DNA from: Adiantum capillus-veneris
Lineage: Eukaryota; Streptophyta; Polypodiopsida; Polypodiales; Pteridaceae
Direction: 5' to 3'
NCBI GenBank assembly: GCA_014529385.2
Contig: CM043945.1
Coordinates: 142,332,241-142,396,240, forward strand
Length of the DNA: 64,000 nucleotides
Shown here: positions 11,503-22,619 of the stretch, piece after piece
How the letters are laid out: each line of letters begins with the position of its first letter
Numbering within the stretch: position 1 is the stretch's first letter
Position numbers and translations under genes: made by a program
The notes under the pieces: model-generated
Databases searched by the model: none
What the model was told of the DNA's origin: nothing
The model's input: only the letters and a program-made list of their open reading frames with translations

Positions 11503-13073
11503 TGTAACATTTAATGGTCTAGTAACTTGTGTGCAACGGAAAATAACATAAAAATAGTGAGCATTTCATTAGAATAGATTCCTAATGAGATAGCAAGAGT
11601 GCTTGGATGGAGAGAGCAACATAAAGCATAACACCTAGTTAGATAGGCATGAACAATACTTCAAAAGAGAGAGAAATTAAGCTATTGACAACAGTTGAGG
11701 ACCGGATTTACATGGAGCCGATCCTCCCTCCAAAGGGCTTTGAATTATAGGTTTCCCCCGTCAAGGGAGACATTTTACAATACATTACTTTGTGTTCCTT
11801 CAATAAATTGCTAATGCAATGAAGATGGAAGCTTCAAGAACCAAGCTAACACTTATAAAAACACAACATCAATTCCCTCACGGTCTCAAACCCAAGACCT
11901 CACACACCTTCGAAGGTGGTGAGACCTAGCGGGGTATGCGAGTAGATTGAGAGTAAGAAGGAGTATTCTTATGAGAAAGAAATATATCTCCTCACATAAT
12001 CACTCAGAATATCTTAGCATAGATTCTTAATTAGCATGGCAGAGGAGATGAGCATGCATGGAGCTTGGATCTTGGTTGAATTTGCATCACAAAGCCAAGA
12101 TTTGTTGGTGTAGGCCCCCCTTGTCACAAACTTGGGGTAGATGATGAGCTTTCCATTAAAGCTTGAGAAGGAGAGAGAGTCTTCTTTACTTCACACATGA
12201 CATGGTGTGAGTGTGTACGTGATAATTCCTTGCAAAAATCACCCTCTCTCATGAATTTTACTCATGCTGACATCCCATTGGACCCTACAAAGCTTAACCA
12301 ATGATAATTAAGAAGCATAAGTGATAGCCTTGTGACATGTGTCTCCCTTTCCCCTTTTGTGAGAGGTTTATGTAATTAAATAATGCAATTAAACGATCAT
12401 TGGACCCCTTAGTCTTTTGGCCAATAGGAATCAGGCAAGCCATTGGGCTGTTGAATGCTCATTGGACCCCTTGGGAGACTGTCCAATAGTCTTCCAGAGA
12501 GCTTAATTTCTATTGATTCTTTTATCAAGTGTTTTAAAATGAATTAAACTAAATGTATTCTAGCCTAATGCTCATTGGTCCACCTCTATGGCCATCCGAT
12601 AGGATATGAATGCACCTTGGGGACAATTGGCTAGGGAGCTGACATGTGTCCCATATTCCCTTTGTGTAAAGGAATCCTACTAGAGTGTGTGTGTGTTTCT
12701 CTCTCATCCCATACTAAAAGGGCTCGGCCCCTCCCATCTAGGGATATGTGAAGACGTTTTGGTCTTCACATAAGCATTCAATATTACTTAGAGTTTGACC
12801 ATTGGATCTAACCTATGAATTTTGGAACCTTAGCATTTTGGAAGTCTTAATGGGCTGAACCTTAGGGTCTTTGAAGCCCAATTTTGCACATTGATCTTTT
12901 ATAGATGCTCCCCCTGCTTTGAATCCCTATTTTCCCTCCATTAGATCCTTACTGTGTTCGATCTTCTAACTTTACGAGTATTCTACAGTTTTCTCCCCTG
13001 GTACTTCCACATATTAAATGATCAGTTTAACATGAAAAAATAATTTAGGAGAATTAGATATTAGTTATTATGA
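11503..13073 (-). repeat. element C 3' LTR (full-length, about 1.57 kb)
   Basis: Starts TGTAACATTT after the CTATG duplication. Its last 210 bases match 17707-17918, including ATTTTGGAAGTCTTAATG, AGTTTAACATGA and GAATTAGATATTAGTTATTA. On the minus strand it is preceded by the purine run AAGAGAGAGG, a plausible polypurine tract. Confidence 0.8.
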
Positions 13074-13439
13074 AATTACCTCTCTCTTGAAATCATAGTC
13101 ATACTATGGGTTAGAAAAGATAAAGCCTATTCATTAGTCCTTTTTCTAGCGGGTAGAGGCTCCCTATCTTACCCTACGACATCGTTCTAGAATGGATGAC
13201 TAATCCATTTGGTGCTTGAGAGCCTAAGAATCCACAAGCATGTCTGTGCATTAGTCCTATCAATCTTCCATAGTATAGTGGCAAGATCTACTTGGTGTTT
13301 GGAAGAAATCATCTCCGTAAACTTGATCCTAAGCATGCATACTACTTAGCATTTGTGCACAATAAAGAGAGTCTTATAAGACAAAAATTTTGTTCATTTT
13401 AAACATTTGTACATTTGCTTACTCTAGGGAAGCATTGTA

Positions 13440-14520
13440 AGAATTGAAAAGGTTTAGGTTATCCTTTAATTGTATTCCTTGCATCCATCTAGCATCTTCA
13501 AAAGGATAGTCCTTAAACTTAATAAGATACCGTCGGATAATCTTAACGCCTCTCAATACCTTGTCTTCATGTCAGAAAATGGACACAGGCTGCAGCACCT
13601 CTTCTTGGTCCTCGATCCTCGGTGGGTCTTCAATAGTTGGTTCTTGAGGTGGCTTTCCTTTGTAAGGCTTTAATAGGCTCACATGGAAAGCATTGTGTAT
13701 GAGCCAATGACTGGGAAACTTGAGTTGATAGGCCATGTCATTCATTGGTCTAAGAATCTGAAAGGCACCATAGTACCTTTTTGCTAACCTAGCATAGTAC
13801 TTTTGGTGTCCTGTAGGATTCTTACCCGTCGTGTGACTTAATCAAGCCTTGGGAAATTTAAGCTAGACCATTTTATTTAAAGTCTTGGGCTCTTGTGTGC
13901 ATATCAGCAGAAACCTTTTGCCTTTGTTGTGAGATAGAGATACCGACAAAGATCTTCCCGTGTACTTTAAGTAGCAGGGGACTTTTGGTTCTTCCCTCAA
14001 TTACCTCAAAAGGTGCTTTTCCCATGGAGGTATGTACAATATTATTGTAGGCATACTCCACTAAGGGTAAGTACTTCTCCCATTGGGGCCTTTGATCTAC
14101 TTCTGCTACATAGGAATTTAGTAGACCAAGAATTGAAAGGTTAGCTATTTCACTTTGGCCATCCGTATGCGGGTGATAGGTCGAAGAGAAGTTTAACCTT
14201 GTTATTAAATTCTCAAGCAGACCCTTCCAAAAATTACTAGTCATTCTAGGATCTCTATCTGACACTATGGACATCCGCAAGCCATGGTACTTGAGGATTT
14301 GTGATATGAAGAGGGTTGCCATTTGATGGGCTTTGACAGTCTTTTTGACAGGTATAAAATGAGCTTGTTCGCTGAACTTGTCTACTATCGTCCATATCTT
14401 CCTATTCCCATGGATAGACTTAGGAAATCCAAAGATAAAATCCATGGATATTCTCTCCCATGGTGAATTAGGGATTGGCAAAGGTTGAAGCCATTCATGT
14501 TACTTCCCTCTATCAAACTG
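13440..14520 (-). pseudogene. element C integrase and chromodomain
   Basis: 14481-13873 is open for 202 codons and shows the integrase core: MDFIFGFP with the first catalytic Asp, VSDRDPRMTSNFW with the second, and HTDGQSEIAN with the catalytic Glu. Downstream fragments (13860-13600) hold the C-terminal domain. Then HEDKVLRGVKIIRRYLIKFK and DYPFEDARWM (about 13572-13470) form a typical chromodomain, which in the family directs insertion toward particular chromatin. Stops and shifts lie between integrase and chromodomain. Confidence 0.88.
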
Positions 14521-14604
14521 TCTTTTGGCATACCACACATTTAGAAACATACTCTTGTTTGTTTGCTTTCATGGCATGCCAGTAGATATATGTTTCAATC
14601 CCTT

Positions 14605-14950
14605 TTACGGTAGACTGAATCCCTCTATGCCCCGCATAAGGAGAGCATGAGATTCATACATTACTTTCTCACATAGTGAGTTAGTAACGCATAGTCTATT
14701 TCCATAGAGAACATAACCATCTTGTAAAGTAAATGGTCCCTCTTTCTTCCCTAGTGCAAGGGCTGAAATCACATCTCTAAAATCAAGATCAATAGCATAC
14801 TCATCTATCATAGAAGATAGATCATTGTGAGTTGCTATGGAAATCGCATTCACTCTCGACCGGAGTGCATTGGCTACTTTATTATGCTTGCCAGCAATGC
14901 GAGCAATATGAAAATGAAGTTGCGAAAGGAAATTTTCCCACCTCATTTGT
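14605..14950 (-). pseudogene. element C RNase H tail and integrase zinc-finger region
   Basis: The 113-codon frame starts with ARIAGKHNKVANALRSR, the conserved end of gypsy RNase H (usually GKxNxxADALSR; here Asp is Asn). It continues into the spacer before the integrase zinc finger. On its upstream side (about 14950) the RT stops abruptly, so the catalytic RT palm and most of RNase H are missing: an internal deletion, likely near 900 bp judging from family size. Confidence 0.8.
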
Positions 14951-15985
14951 GCTCAATAGTGTTGAATGTGGCTGGTGCATTGGTCAAGCCAAAAGGCATG
15001 ACAATGTATTTGTAGAGACCAAATGTAGTGTGAAATGCGGTCTTTACAATGTCTTGATCAACTATCCTTATTTGATGGTAACCGCTTTTTAGGTCAATCC
15101 TACTGAAGTAGGTTGATCATTGTAGATTATCAAATAGGTCTTCTACTCATGGAACAGGAAACCTATTCTTGATAGTGATCCTATTTAGTGCTCTATAGTC
15201 AACACAAAGTCAACATACATATGATATGTGCCATCTTCTTTTGCACTAATAGCACAAGTGAACAAAATGGAGATGAGCTATGCCTAACCATGTCCTTCTT
15301 AACTAGCTCATGCAGTTGCCGCATAATCTCCTCTTGTTGAGCTTGAGAAACTCTATAAGGAGGTTTATTAGGCGGTGAACTTCCTGGAAGAAGTTCAATT
15401 GCATGGTCATCATTGCCTCGTTTAGGAGGTAGTTCACAAGGGATGTCGTCAATAAAAACATCTCGAAATCCCTTGAGAAAATTTGATAACTCTAATTCCT
15501 TGTGATTATTTATATTTTCTTTTGCTAAAGCATTAGGTTCATTTTGAGAATCTTTAACAAAAATCATATACACAAAAATAGAGCTCTTTATTGACTTATT
15601 GAAAGCTTGCATATGTACAATGGGTATGGTGTTACCCAGCTCCTTAGCATCTATGTAGATATATTTTTCCCTAAACCTAAAGTAGATTTTCCTTTCAAGG
15701 ATCAATTTAACATCGGTAGCAATGCGATCAAACCACGGTGCCCCTAGGATTACATCCTTGTGCTTGAGAGAAGAGATAAAGAAGTCCTATTTGTCCACAT
15801 AGCTTTGGACATGGAGCCTCAATTTTTGAATTAAGGGAGTGACTAAATCTAATTGCCCCTTGAACGCACCATCGACGGGTAGGACATCTCACATCTCATA
15901 GGCTTTGATGCCTAGCTTGGTGGCGAACTGTGTGGATATGAAATTGTGAGTAGAACCATGTCAAAGAGAATAAAAGCATCATGCT
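14951..15985 (-). pseudogene. element C retropepsin and truncated RT
   Basis: At about 15945-15900 the phase-shifted sequence GSTHNFISTQFATKLG is the retropepsin active-site region, one base out of frame with what precedes it. The frame 15705-15199 holds the linker and RT start: ELPPKRGNDDHAIELLPG and SPFCSLVLLVQKK. Broken-frame RT continues to the [12 protein letters not shown] region near 14980, then jumps to the RNase H tail. The YxDD motif is absent. Confidence 0.85.
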
Positions 15986-15988
15986 CTC

Positions 15989-17599
15989 TTACCTTTCCCC
16001 AAGCATGGCATAGAGGAGATCCTTTGTGGTGAGCTTCCTCTTCTTGGATTTCAACCAAGGTAGCTCTAGGAGGCTCGTTTCATGTATTCTTGTGGGGACA
16101 GGCACGATAAGCATGCCCTTGCTCCCCGCACTTGAAGCAACATCTATTTTATGATAGCAATCAAGCTCTTCAGGAGAGAGTTTATTTTTGCCTTTATAAA
16201 CTCCCTTCTCCTTAGCTTTTTTGTTGTTGGCATTGAATTTAGGAGACTTTCGGACATTGTCCTTCCTCTTAGGCTCATTGTTATGATCCTTGTTCTTTGT
16301 GGGTTTAAGATTTCTCTTAGTTGCTTGTTGGAAATTGATTTGTGAAGCCACCATGGTATGGTGTATGACCGCTGATTTGGTGCGTGGCCTTTGGGAGTTG
16401 ACATACTCCGCCATATCTTCAGTTAGACTTGCAAAAAATTGTTGTTTTTGCTCTCCAAAATCCATCTTCTTGAAGACGGTGGCTTTGAGATGTAAGTCCC
16501 AAAACTTCTCTACGTATTTGTGAATAGATTCGTCGGGAGAGAGCTTCAAGGTGCGCCATTTGGTGAGTACTTTGTCTTTGGCATCAGTAGCCAAAAACTG
16601 CTTCATGATGGAAGCTCTTAAAGCTTTCCATGTTCGTGGTACTTTACAGTTTTCCCGTAGGCTAGACCACCATTGCCTGGCATACTTTTGAAAATGCATA
16701 GCTACATGGTGTATCTTATAAGACTCTGTGAAGCCCTCATCTCCAAATGCCGCATCAAATTTTTGGATGAAGGCCAAGACTTTGTCCATAGCACCAAAGG
16801 TTCCATCGTAGGTAAGAAAAAAGATGTTCTTTCCTCCCTCTTTGAACTTCTTGAACTTGGAAGACCTCTTCCACGCAGCATAGGATTTCGTATGGCCTCT
16901 TATCCTTGGTGGTTTAAAATTTGCACCATAGATTTCTTCAGAAGATGAAGAATTTGAGGAAGATGGAGCAGAGGGTGACCTCTTTCTCGCCTTTTTCTTG
17001 CCTTGTTCCTCCTTATATCCACCATCACTTTCTTCATAAGAGGAAGAGAATGAAGAAGATGGAGAAGAGGGTGACCTCTTTCTTGCCTTTTTATTCTCTT
17101 TTTTTTGTCATCCCTGTTCGAGTTATGGTGTGGAGAAGTGTGTGATGGTCTTCTCCATCTAGCACGTGATGAAGAGTGTTTTGGCCGTCGTCTTCGTGGA
17201 GCCATCTCCGTCGAGGTGGCAGGAGACTCACTTCTTTCTTGTTCTTTTGGTGGGGGCTCTTGAGTTCTCCTTTGGGAAGGAAATGCATCGTCAAGTAGTA
17301 GATTTTTGATCCCTTCATATGGATCCTCTTCTTCTTTCCTGTATTAGAGAGAGGCCTATTTTGGAAGTCCTCAAGGAGGGTTCCTAGGTACTCTCTCTTC
17401 ATGGTGGGGAGTTTGAAGAATCCCATGAGCACGTAGTTGCTGTTGCACTTCACTTTGGAGGGATGGATTTCCCATGGCTTAATGAAGCCTAGAAACAAGA
17501 TAGTTAACAAGCATAGGGGCATCATTAGTAGCTTACTCATTAGTAAAATCAAAGCTATCAACATTAATTTCACTCTCTTTACTATTGTCAACCATTCTA
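15989..17599 (-). pseudogene. element C gag
   Basis: Gag probably starts at ATG 17599 (MVDNSKES) and runs through several stops. A basic, proline/serine-rich stretch lies at 17205-16900. The best part, 16789-15989 (266 aa), has the capsid signature FQKYARQWWSSLRENCKVPR and ...ATDAKDKVLTKWRTL. A perfect zinc knuckle, CFKCGEQGHAYRAC (CX2CX4HX4C), is present at 16139-16096 but in the +1 frame, so one small indel just upstream knocked it out of phase. Confidence 0.85.
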
Positions 17600-17706
17600 C
17601 CAACTTTAAGGTGTAATATTTCTAGGTGTACTTTGGCACTTCAAGCCCTAGTTTCTACTCCTCTCAACCCCATTACAAAAGCACTCAAGCTCCTGTATCC
17701 GTGGCT

Positions 17707-17918
17707 CAAATATTTTGGAAGTCTTAATGTTATGAAGCTTAGGGTATTTGAAGCACATTGCTTTTTTGAAGATGGCCCCCCCTTTGGATCCCTACTGTGG
17801 CTGGTCTTCCAGCTTAACCAATATTCTATCTTTTTCTTCCATGGTACTTCTCCATATTAAATGATGAGTTTAACATGAGAAAATCATTTATGAGAATTAG
17901 ATATTAGTTATTATGACA
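17707..17918 (-). repeat. element C 5' LTR, truncated
   Basis: Matches the outer 210 bases of the left LTR and ends ...TTATTATGACA before the second CTATG. The rest of the 1.57 kb LTR and the primer-binding site are missing: the gag start lies only about 110 bases inside. Bases 17612-17706 match the left LTR poorly. Confidence 0.75.
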
Positions 17919-17923
17919 CTATG
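17919..17923. repeat. target-site duplication of element C (right), CTATG
   Basis: Second copy of the duplication at 11498-11502. Removing one copy plus element C rejoins the RT reading frame of element B. Confidence 0.9.
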
Positions 17924-18590
17924 TTATTTGGATTCCACATTATGCACATGTGGCAGAACCTTTGTAATAACCTTTGAGAAAGAACCAATAGTTTGAATGG
18001 GAAGAAATTCATGCCCATGCCATGAGAAAATTAAAGAAGTTGTTGCTTATGTCTCCAACTTTGAGGAAAGTAAACTATGAATTTGGAAGATACGTAATTG
18101 TGACAGTGGATATTAGCCCCATAGTAATTGGATGGGCGATTGGGCAAGATGATAATGATGGCAAGAGATATGTAGTGATATTTGGAGCAAAGGTCCTAAA
18201 TTCTCATCAACGCAATTATCCACAGGTGAAAAGAGAGTTATGGGGAGTAGTCACAACATTGAAATGTGACAAAGAAGTATTTGATAGGAGAAAATGTAAT
18301 ATTGGAGACTGATTGTCTACCTCTTCTTGGAATGATCACAAGATGCTGAACTCCTGACATTGCTATGTTGAGATGGATTGCGTACATAAATTCCTTACAT
18401 CCGGGATTTAAGCATATTGTAGGGAAAGATAATCCAATTGCGGATATGCTTTCAAGAGCAGGGTATGAAAATGAAGAAGACATGGTTGTGGAGGGCGATG
18501 ATGTATACACAAGGTTCTATAGTAGATCTCATGCCAAGGGTGATCATGTTTGCCTGTCCAATGCACTTTAGTCATTTACAAATGACCTGT
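17924..18590 (+). pseudogene. element B RT end and RNase H
   Basis: Starts with IPHYAHVAEPL, the segment that follows the RT connection in gypsy pol. Then 18022-18312 shows the RNase H fold: VDISPIVIGWAIGQ in place of the usual TDAS, and LNSHQRNYPQVKRELWGVV with the conserved Glu. The domain ends in HIVGKDNPIADMLSRA. Stops at 18310 and 18569 and a frameshift break it. Confidence 0.85.
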
Positions 18591-18599
18591 ATCAAGGTG

Positions 18600-19365
18600 A
18601 TTGGTTACTCATTGGATGCTATGTGAGCACTTTGACAAGGCAAGAAGGGTGGATTGATCAAAAGTCTAAAAGAATACGGAGAAAGGCGTATGGATACTTT
18701 TTGAAAGATGGGTACTTGTGGAAGCATCCAAAACAAAGAAATGGAATGATGTTGAGAGTTGTGAATGATAAGGATGATCGAAATGAGCTTATGAAAAAGT
18801 TTCATGAGTCCTTAAGCTAGGCGTAGAGGTGTATGGGCCACCTTTACTAAAATCAAAGAGAGGTATTGGTGGAAAGGGATGTATAAATATGTATCTCACT
18901 TTCTTTTGTCTTGTGAAACCTGTAAAATGTACCCAGTTGCACCCTAAATACCCATTGGCCATGCACTATAAGTGGGTAGTAGATTTGGTTACAATGCCAT
19001 TGGGCTTATGGAAAATGCGATACATAGTGCTTGCACGAGAATCAACCAAGTAGAATGTCGTTCTCTAAGAACAAACGTTTCTCTTGGATGATGTAATTAG
19101 CCGTTATGGTTGTGTTGGGGAAATCACAGCTGATAGAGGTGAGCTAGATGCTAACAAATCCAATGAGTTTTTCTCTAGACTGAGCATTAAAGTTGGTCTC
19201 ACTACTACATATAATTATGAGGAAAATGGTAAATCAGAGCGTGAAAATCCTCCTATCATTAAAGCTTTGGCTAAGACCTGCAAAGGTAAAATGGGAGAGT
19301 GGCCTAGGTTATTGCCTTATTCTTTATAGGCTGATCATACAACTCATAGCTCAATTATACTGGTT
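18600..19365 (+). pseudogene. element B integrase core
   Basis: 18623-18820 includes the segment before the zinc finger (FLKDGYLWKHPKQ). 18829-19053 contains a degraded zinc-finger CxxC and a WVVDLVTMPLG strand with the first catalytic Asp. 19084-19329 has ITADRGELDA with the second Asp and NGKSEREN with the catalytic Glu. Several stops (18819, 19051, 19327) make it inactive. Confidence 0.82.
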
Positions 19366-19367
19366 AT

Positions 19368-19799
19368 ATGCCCTTTGAATTGATGTATGGTCAGAAAACT
19401 ATAATGGCAATTGAGGATGTAATTCCCACATCAAATGTATTGCCTTTGGAAGATGGAATGAGTAGGGAAGACCTTCTTGCTTTCTGTATACAACAATTAG
19501 AAAGAAGGCCTCAAGATATTGAGATTACAGTAGCACGATTAAAAGATGCAAGGTTGAAGGGTAAGGATAGATTTGATAAAAGGCACAGGCTTAGGCCTAG
19601 AGCTATTGAGGAAGGTAATTGGGTGTTGGTGTATGACAGTAGTCTTGATAACCAACATTCAATGATAAGAAATATTTCAAAGAGATGGTTTGGTATTTAT
19701 GTGGTTAAACATGTACATGGTAATGCCACTTATACCTTGCATGAGTTGGAAGTTACAGAAATAAAGATTTCCATTGCAAAGAAAAGAATTAATTGTTGA
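19368..19799 (+). pseudogene. element B integrase C-terminal domain
   Basis: The 143-codon frame begins MPFELMYGQKT, the conserved end of the gypsy core, and runs through RFDKRHRLRPRAIEEGNWV to RWFGIYVVKHV and ATYTLHEL, a GPY/F-type DNA-binding module in which GPY has become GIY. No chromodomain follows; the frame ends 140 bases before the LTR. Confidence 0.8.
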
Positions 19800-19925
19800 A
19801 AAGAAGAGCATAACAGATCCTTTTGTTTCACAAGAAAGTCAAAATGAAGGCTCTGATGAACATTTTACCGATGAAGATGAAGAAAGAGATGATGATTCTA
19901 TGGCACATGCCTGAGGATGTGCAAG

Positions 19926-19940
19926 TTTAGAGGGGGTGGA
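19926..19940 (+). other. element B polypurine tract
   Basis: TTTAGAGGGGGTGGA lies directly before the LTR start TGTCGTGTCG, the site where plus-strand cDNA synthesis begins. Confidence 0.75.
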
Positions 19941-20958
19941 TGTCGTGTCGTGGCACGTTTATAATGGCAAACTAAAATATCTACCTCAGTCTCAATGCTT
20001 TTGTTATGTGGGACCAAATGCTATAATGTACATAGTGTGATATATGCAAAAATAGATGCCACAATTGCAGTCATGTACATACCTTACCAGGCAGACGAGG
20101 CCCTAGGCGGGGCACTATGGCATGATTTTTCACATAACTATATGTCTATTTTTATTTATAAATATACAAATTTCAATTGTATGGAAGTGGCACACTCGTT
20201 TTGCCTAGAAAGTTCAATGCAGGCAATCTCGGCCAAAAATAACAGGTCTCATGGGCGGGCAAAAGAGATGAATCCAAAGTTATTACCAAGTGGGAAAATG
20301 ATTTTCAACATGAAATTTGAGCCCAATTGGGATTTTCCACAAATTTAGGGATTTTCCCCAGCTCGTTTGGGTATTTTATGGACAAAAAGGGGCATTTTTG
20401 GGTAAAATTAGCTAAAAATGCCATAAAATGGTAAAAAAGGCTCAAAATGCCACATCAATGATGTTGCCATCTTCTCTCAAGTAGAGTGGGAAGTCTTACA
20501 GTCAATAATGAGCTCATTTGGGAATATAAGCAAGGAGATAAAACCATTCAAGTACAGGGTGCTAATACTGTCCCATGCTGCTTCTAGTACATGTTCGAGG
20601 CTGTGAGGCCTCCAATTAGGGTTTCACCTCTTCAAATAACTTGGGATTCTCCAATTACGTAATGAAGCTTCTATAAAATGGTCACAATGAAGAATCAAAG
20701 CATCAATTTAGGGTTTTTAACAAGTCGAATGAGCACTGCATCGTTGCAATTGGGAGCGAGGCTCCACCTAATCTTCACACACATAAGAGTTTTGAGTTAG
20801 TATTGGTTCTTTTTCAAAGTGGATATTTCATGGCTGGAGTTTTGTTCTATTTGAGTGTGTTTTTGGCTTCAAATTATCTACACCTTGGTTGATTTTGCTA
20901 CAAATCCTCACAGTCAGAGGCGCGACGCTTTCCTAGTCGCACGGCATACTTCCTGACA
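19941..20958 (+). repeat. element B 3' LTR (about 1.02 kb)
   Basis: Starts TGTCGTGTCG and ends CTTCCTGACA. Its second half matches 7428-7959. No target-site duplication can be tested because the left LTR end is lost. Confidence 0.85.
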
Positions 20959-22619
20959 CCTGTGGGGAAAAGATAGTGCCTAACAAGACCCTCCAAAAAA
21001 CAAACAAAAAATCCAGGTGCATGCAATTATATAAAGTAAACTTCATGCTTATCGTGGTTCTTTGACTAGGAAAATCCCTAGGGAGTGTATCCGAGTGCGG
21101 GTACAATCATCTCCTTGTTAACTGACCTAAGGTTACGGAGTCACAATTGAACGTGATTCTTAATTTGGTAACCACTTCCAAAGATATTTAAATCCTTCAC
21201 CGAACATAAAGGTACAAAACCAAAACAATTGAGAATTTGGAGAGTCGTGCTCATTGAGATGAAGCCATTGGTCCATATGAGGGCTGCAATTGGTTTTAGA
21301 AGGTGAACGTATGCAAATGACGAGTCGATAGTCAAGGATTGGATGTCATGTACTAGTGTACTGGGCATATAAAGATCCTTGAAGTCTTGCATTTTTCAAC
21401 ATCACTTATTTGAGTTGATATACATTGTAACTGCACAAGATAAGAGCTATAATCCTTAATTTGGTGAAAATAGCTTTTATATATGGAATTGCATGCATAA
21501 GGGGGCAACAATCCTTGATTGGGTACAAGTAGTCTTCAATTGGGTGATTGTATTGAAGGCTTCTCTGTGTTATTTCATGCCTTGGTTTATATAGAGAGTG
21601 CATTATCTATTATGAAAGATTGTTAGTGCATGACATAACCAATCATAGATATTATTGCTTTTGTGTGTGTTTTGCAAATAATTGACATTGTTTCAATGTA
21701 TAAGTCGATTATTCTTTGTAGAATTTGAAATTAACACTAAACTTGTAATGAGCCACAAAACTGGCTGAAGCCACAAAAATGGCTCACACCAGGATTCTAA
21801 TAAATGAAACATAACTTTTGTATATGACATCAAAATTTCATGGAACTTCTTAATTATGGGTTCAAGATATGAAAAAGGTTTCTAAATACACAATTTACAT
21901 GAAAATCTCAAAACTTAAAAAATTTACTTTTCTAAAATTATTAGATTCTACGTAAAACTACACTTCAACACTTAACTTGGAGAAGTAAAAAATGTCGGCA
22001 GTCTTTGTATATAAGTTAAAAAATCTTGGTACATCTATCACATACCTAATGAGGGATTTTTCATAGAAGTTTGAGCCTACTTAACAATGATTTGATTTAC
22101 TTTCAAAAGAAAATAGAAAATTTTTGTCCATCCGCACAAATTAGTTGTAGAAGATTGCAATGGAAAGACACCTTTAGACCTTCATTTAGCTCTATACTAT
22201 TTTTTATCAACTCATACTGAGTGTTGGTCATAATTCCCTGAAACCATTTTCTATTTAGATAACTAACATTGCGTTGAATTATTTTTTTACAAAAGTCTAA
22301 ACAAGCCACAAAGTGGTTGATTTTTTACAGGACTAGTGTTAAGTGTGTATAAAATAATCATCATAATAATAATTGCATTGAGAAATTCATAGAATTGTTG
22401 TATTTATAATACCGTGCAGAGAGTGCATTGCAACGTATATGTTTGCTCACAACATAGGTGATTGATATTTGGATTGACTAAAGTGCATTGCAAATCTCAT
22501 ACTATGAAAATTTGATTACTTTCTTAGTGATTGGTTTTTTAATATATATTGAAAAGAAGAAAAATGTTTTAAAAACTGAACATCTAGTTCTTATGTCTTA
22601 AATTTTAAATTAAAAGCAA
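20959..22619. other. no supported gene
   Basis: AT-rich sequence with only short chance frames. I see no LTR, TIR or tandem array. It could hold the 5' flank of the hAT relic that follows, but no terminal repeat was found. Confidence 0.5.

Larger units (their letters stand above)
11503..17918 (-). mobile_element. chromovirus (Ty3/gypsy) nested in element B (element C)
   Basis: Minus-strand element bounded by CTATG duplications. On the minus strand from the right: a shortened LTR, gag with a zinc knuckle, a retropepsin, a truncated RT, an RNase H tail, integrase and a chromodomain, then the full LTR at the left. A chromodomain after integrase defines the chromovirus branch. It is dead: the RT catalytic region is deleted, and the 5' LTR has lost its inner part together with the primer site. 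Confidence 0.92.
7428..20958 (+). mobile_element. Ty3/gypsy retrotransposon (element B), decayed, interrupted by element C
   Basis: The 5' LTR part (7428-7959) matches the second half of the 3' LTR (19941-20958). Between them, in plus-strand order, are gag-like, retropepsin, RT, RNase H and integrase remnants, the gypsy order. A primer-binding-like sequence follows the 5' LTR and a purine tract (AGAGGGGGTGGA) precedes the 3' LTR. Element C sits between RT and RNase H (11503-17918). Every gene has stops or frameshifts. Element D at 25330-43740 carries related gag sequence. Confidence 0.9.

Noticed and set aside
11503-13073. Separate element inserted within the left LTR of C to explain its length
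   Set aside because: No internal duplication or terminal repeat was found; truncation of the right LTR explains the difference, since the primer site is also missing there.
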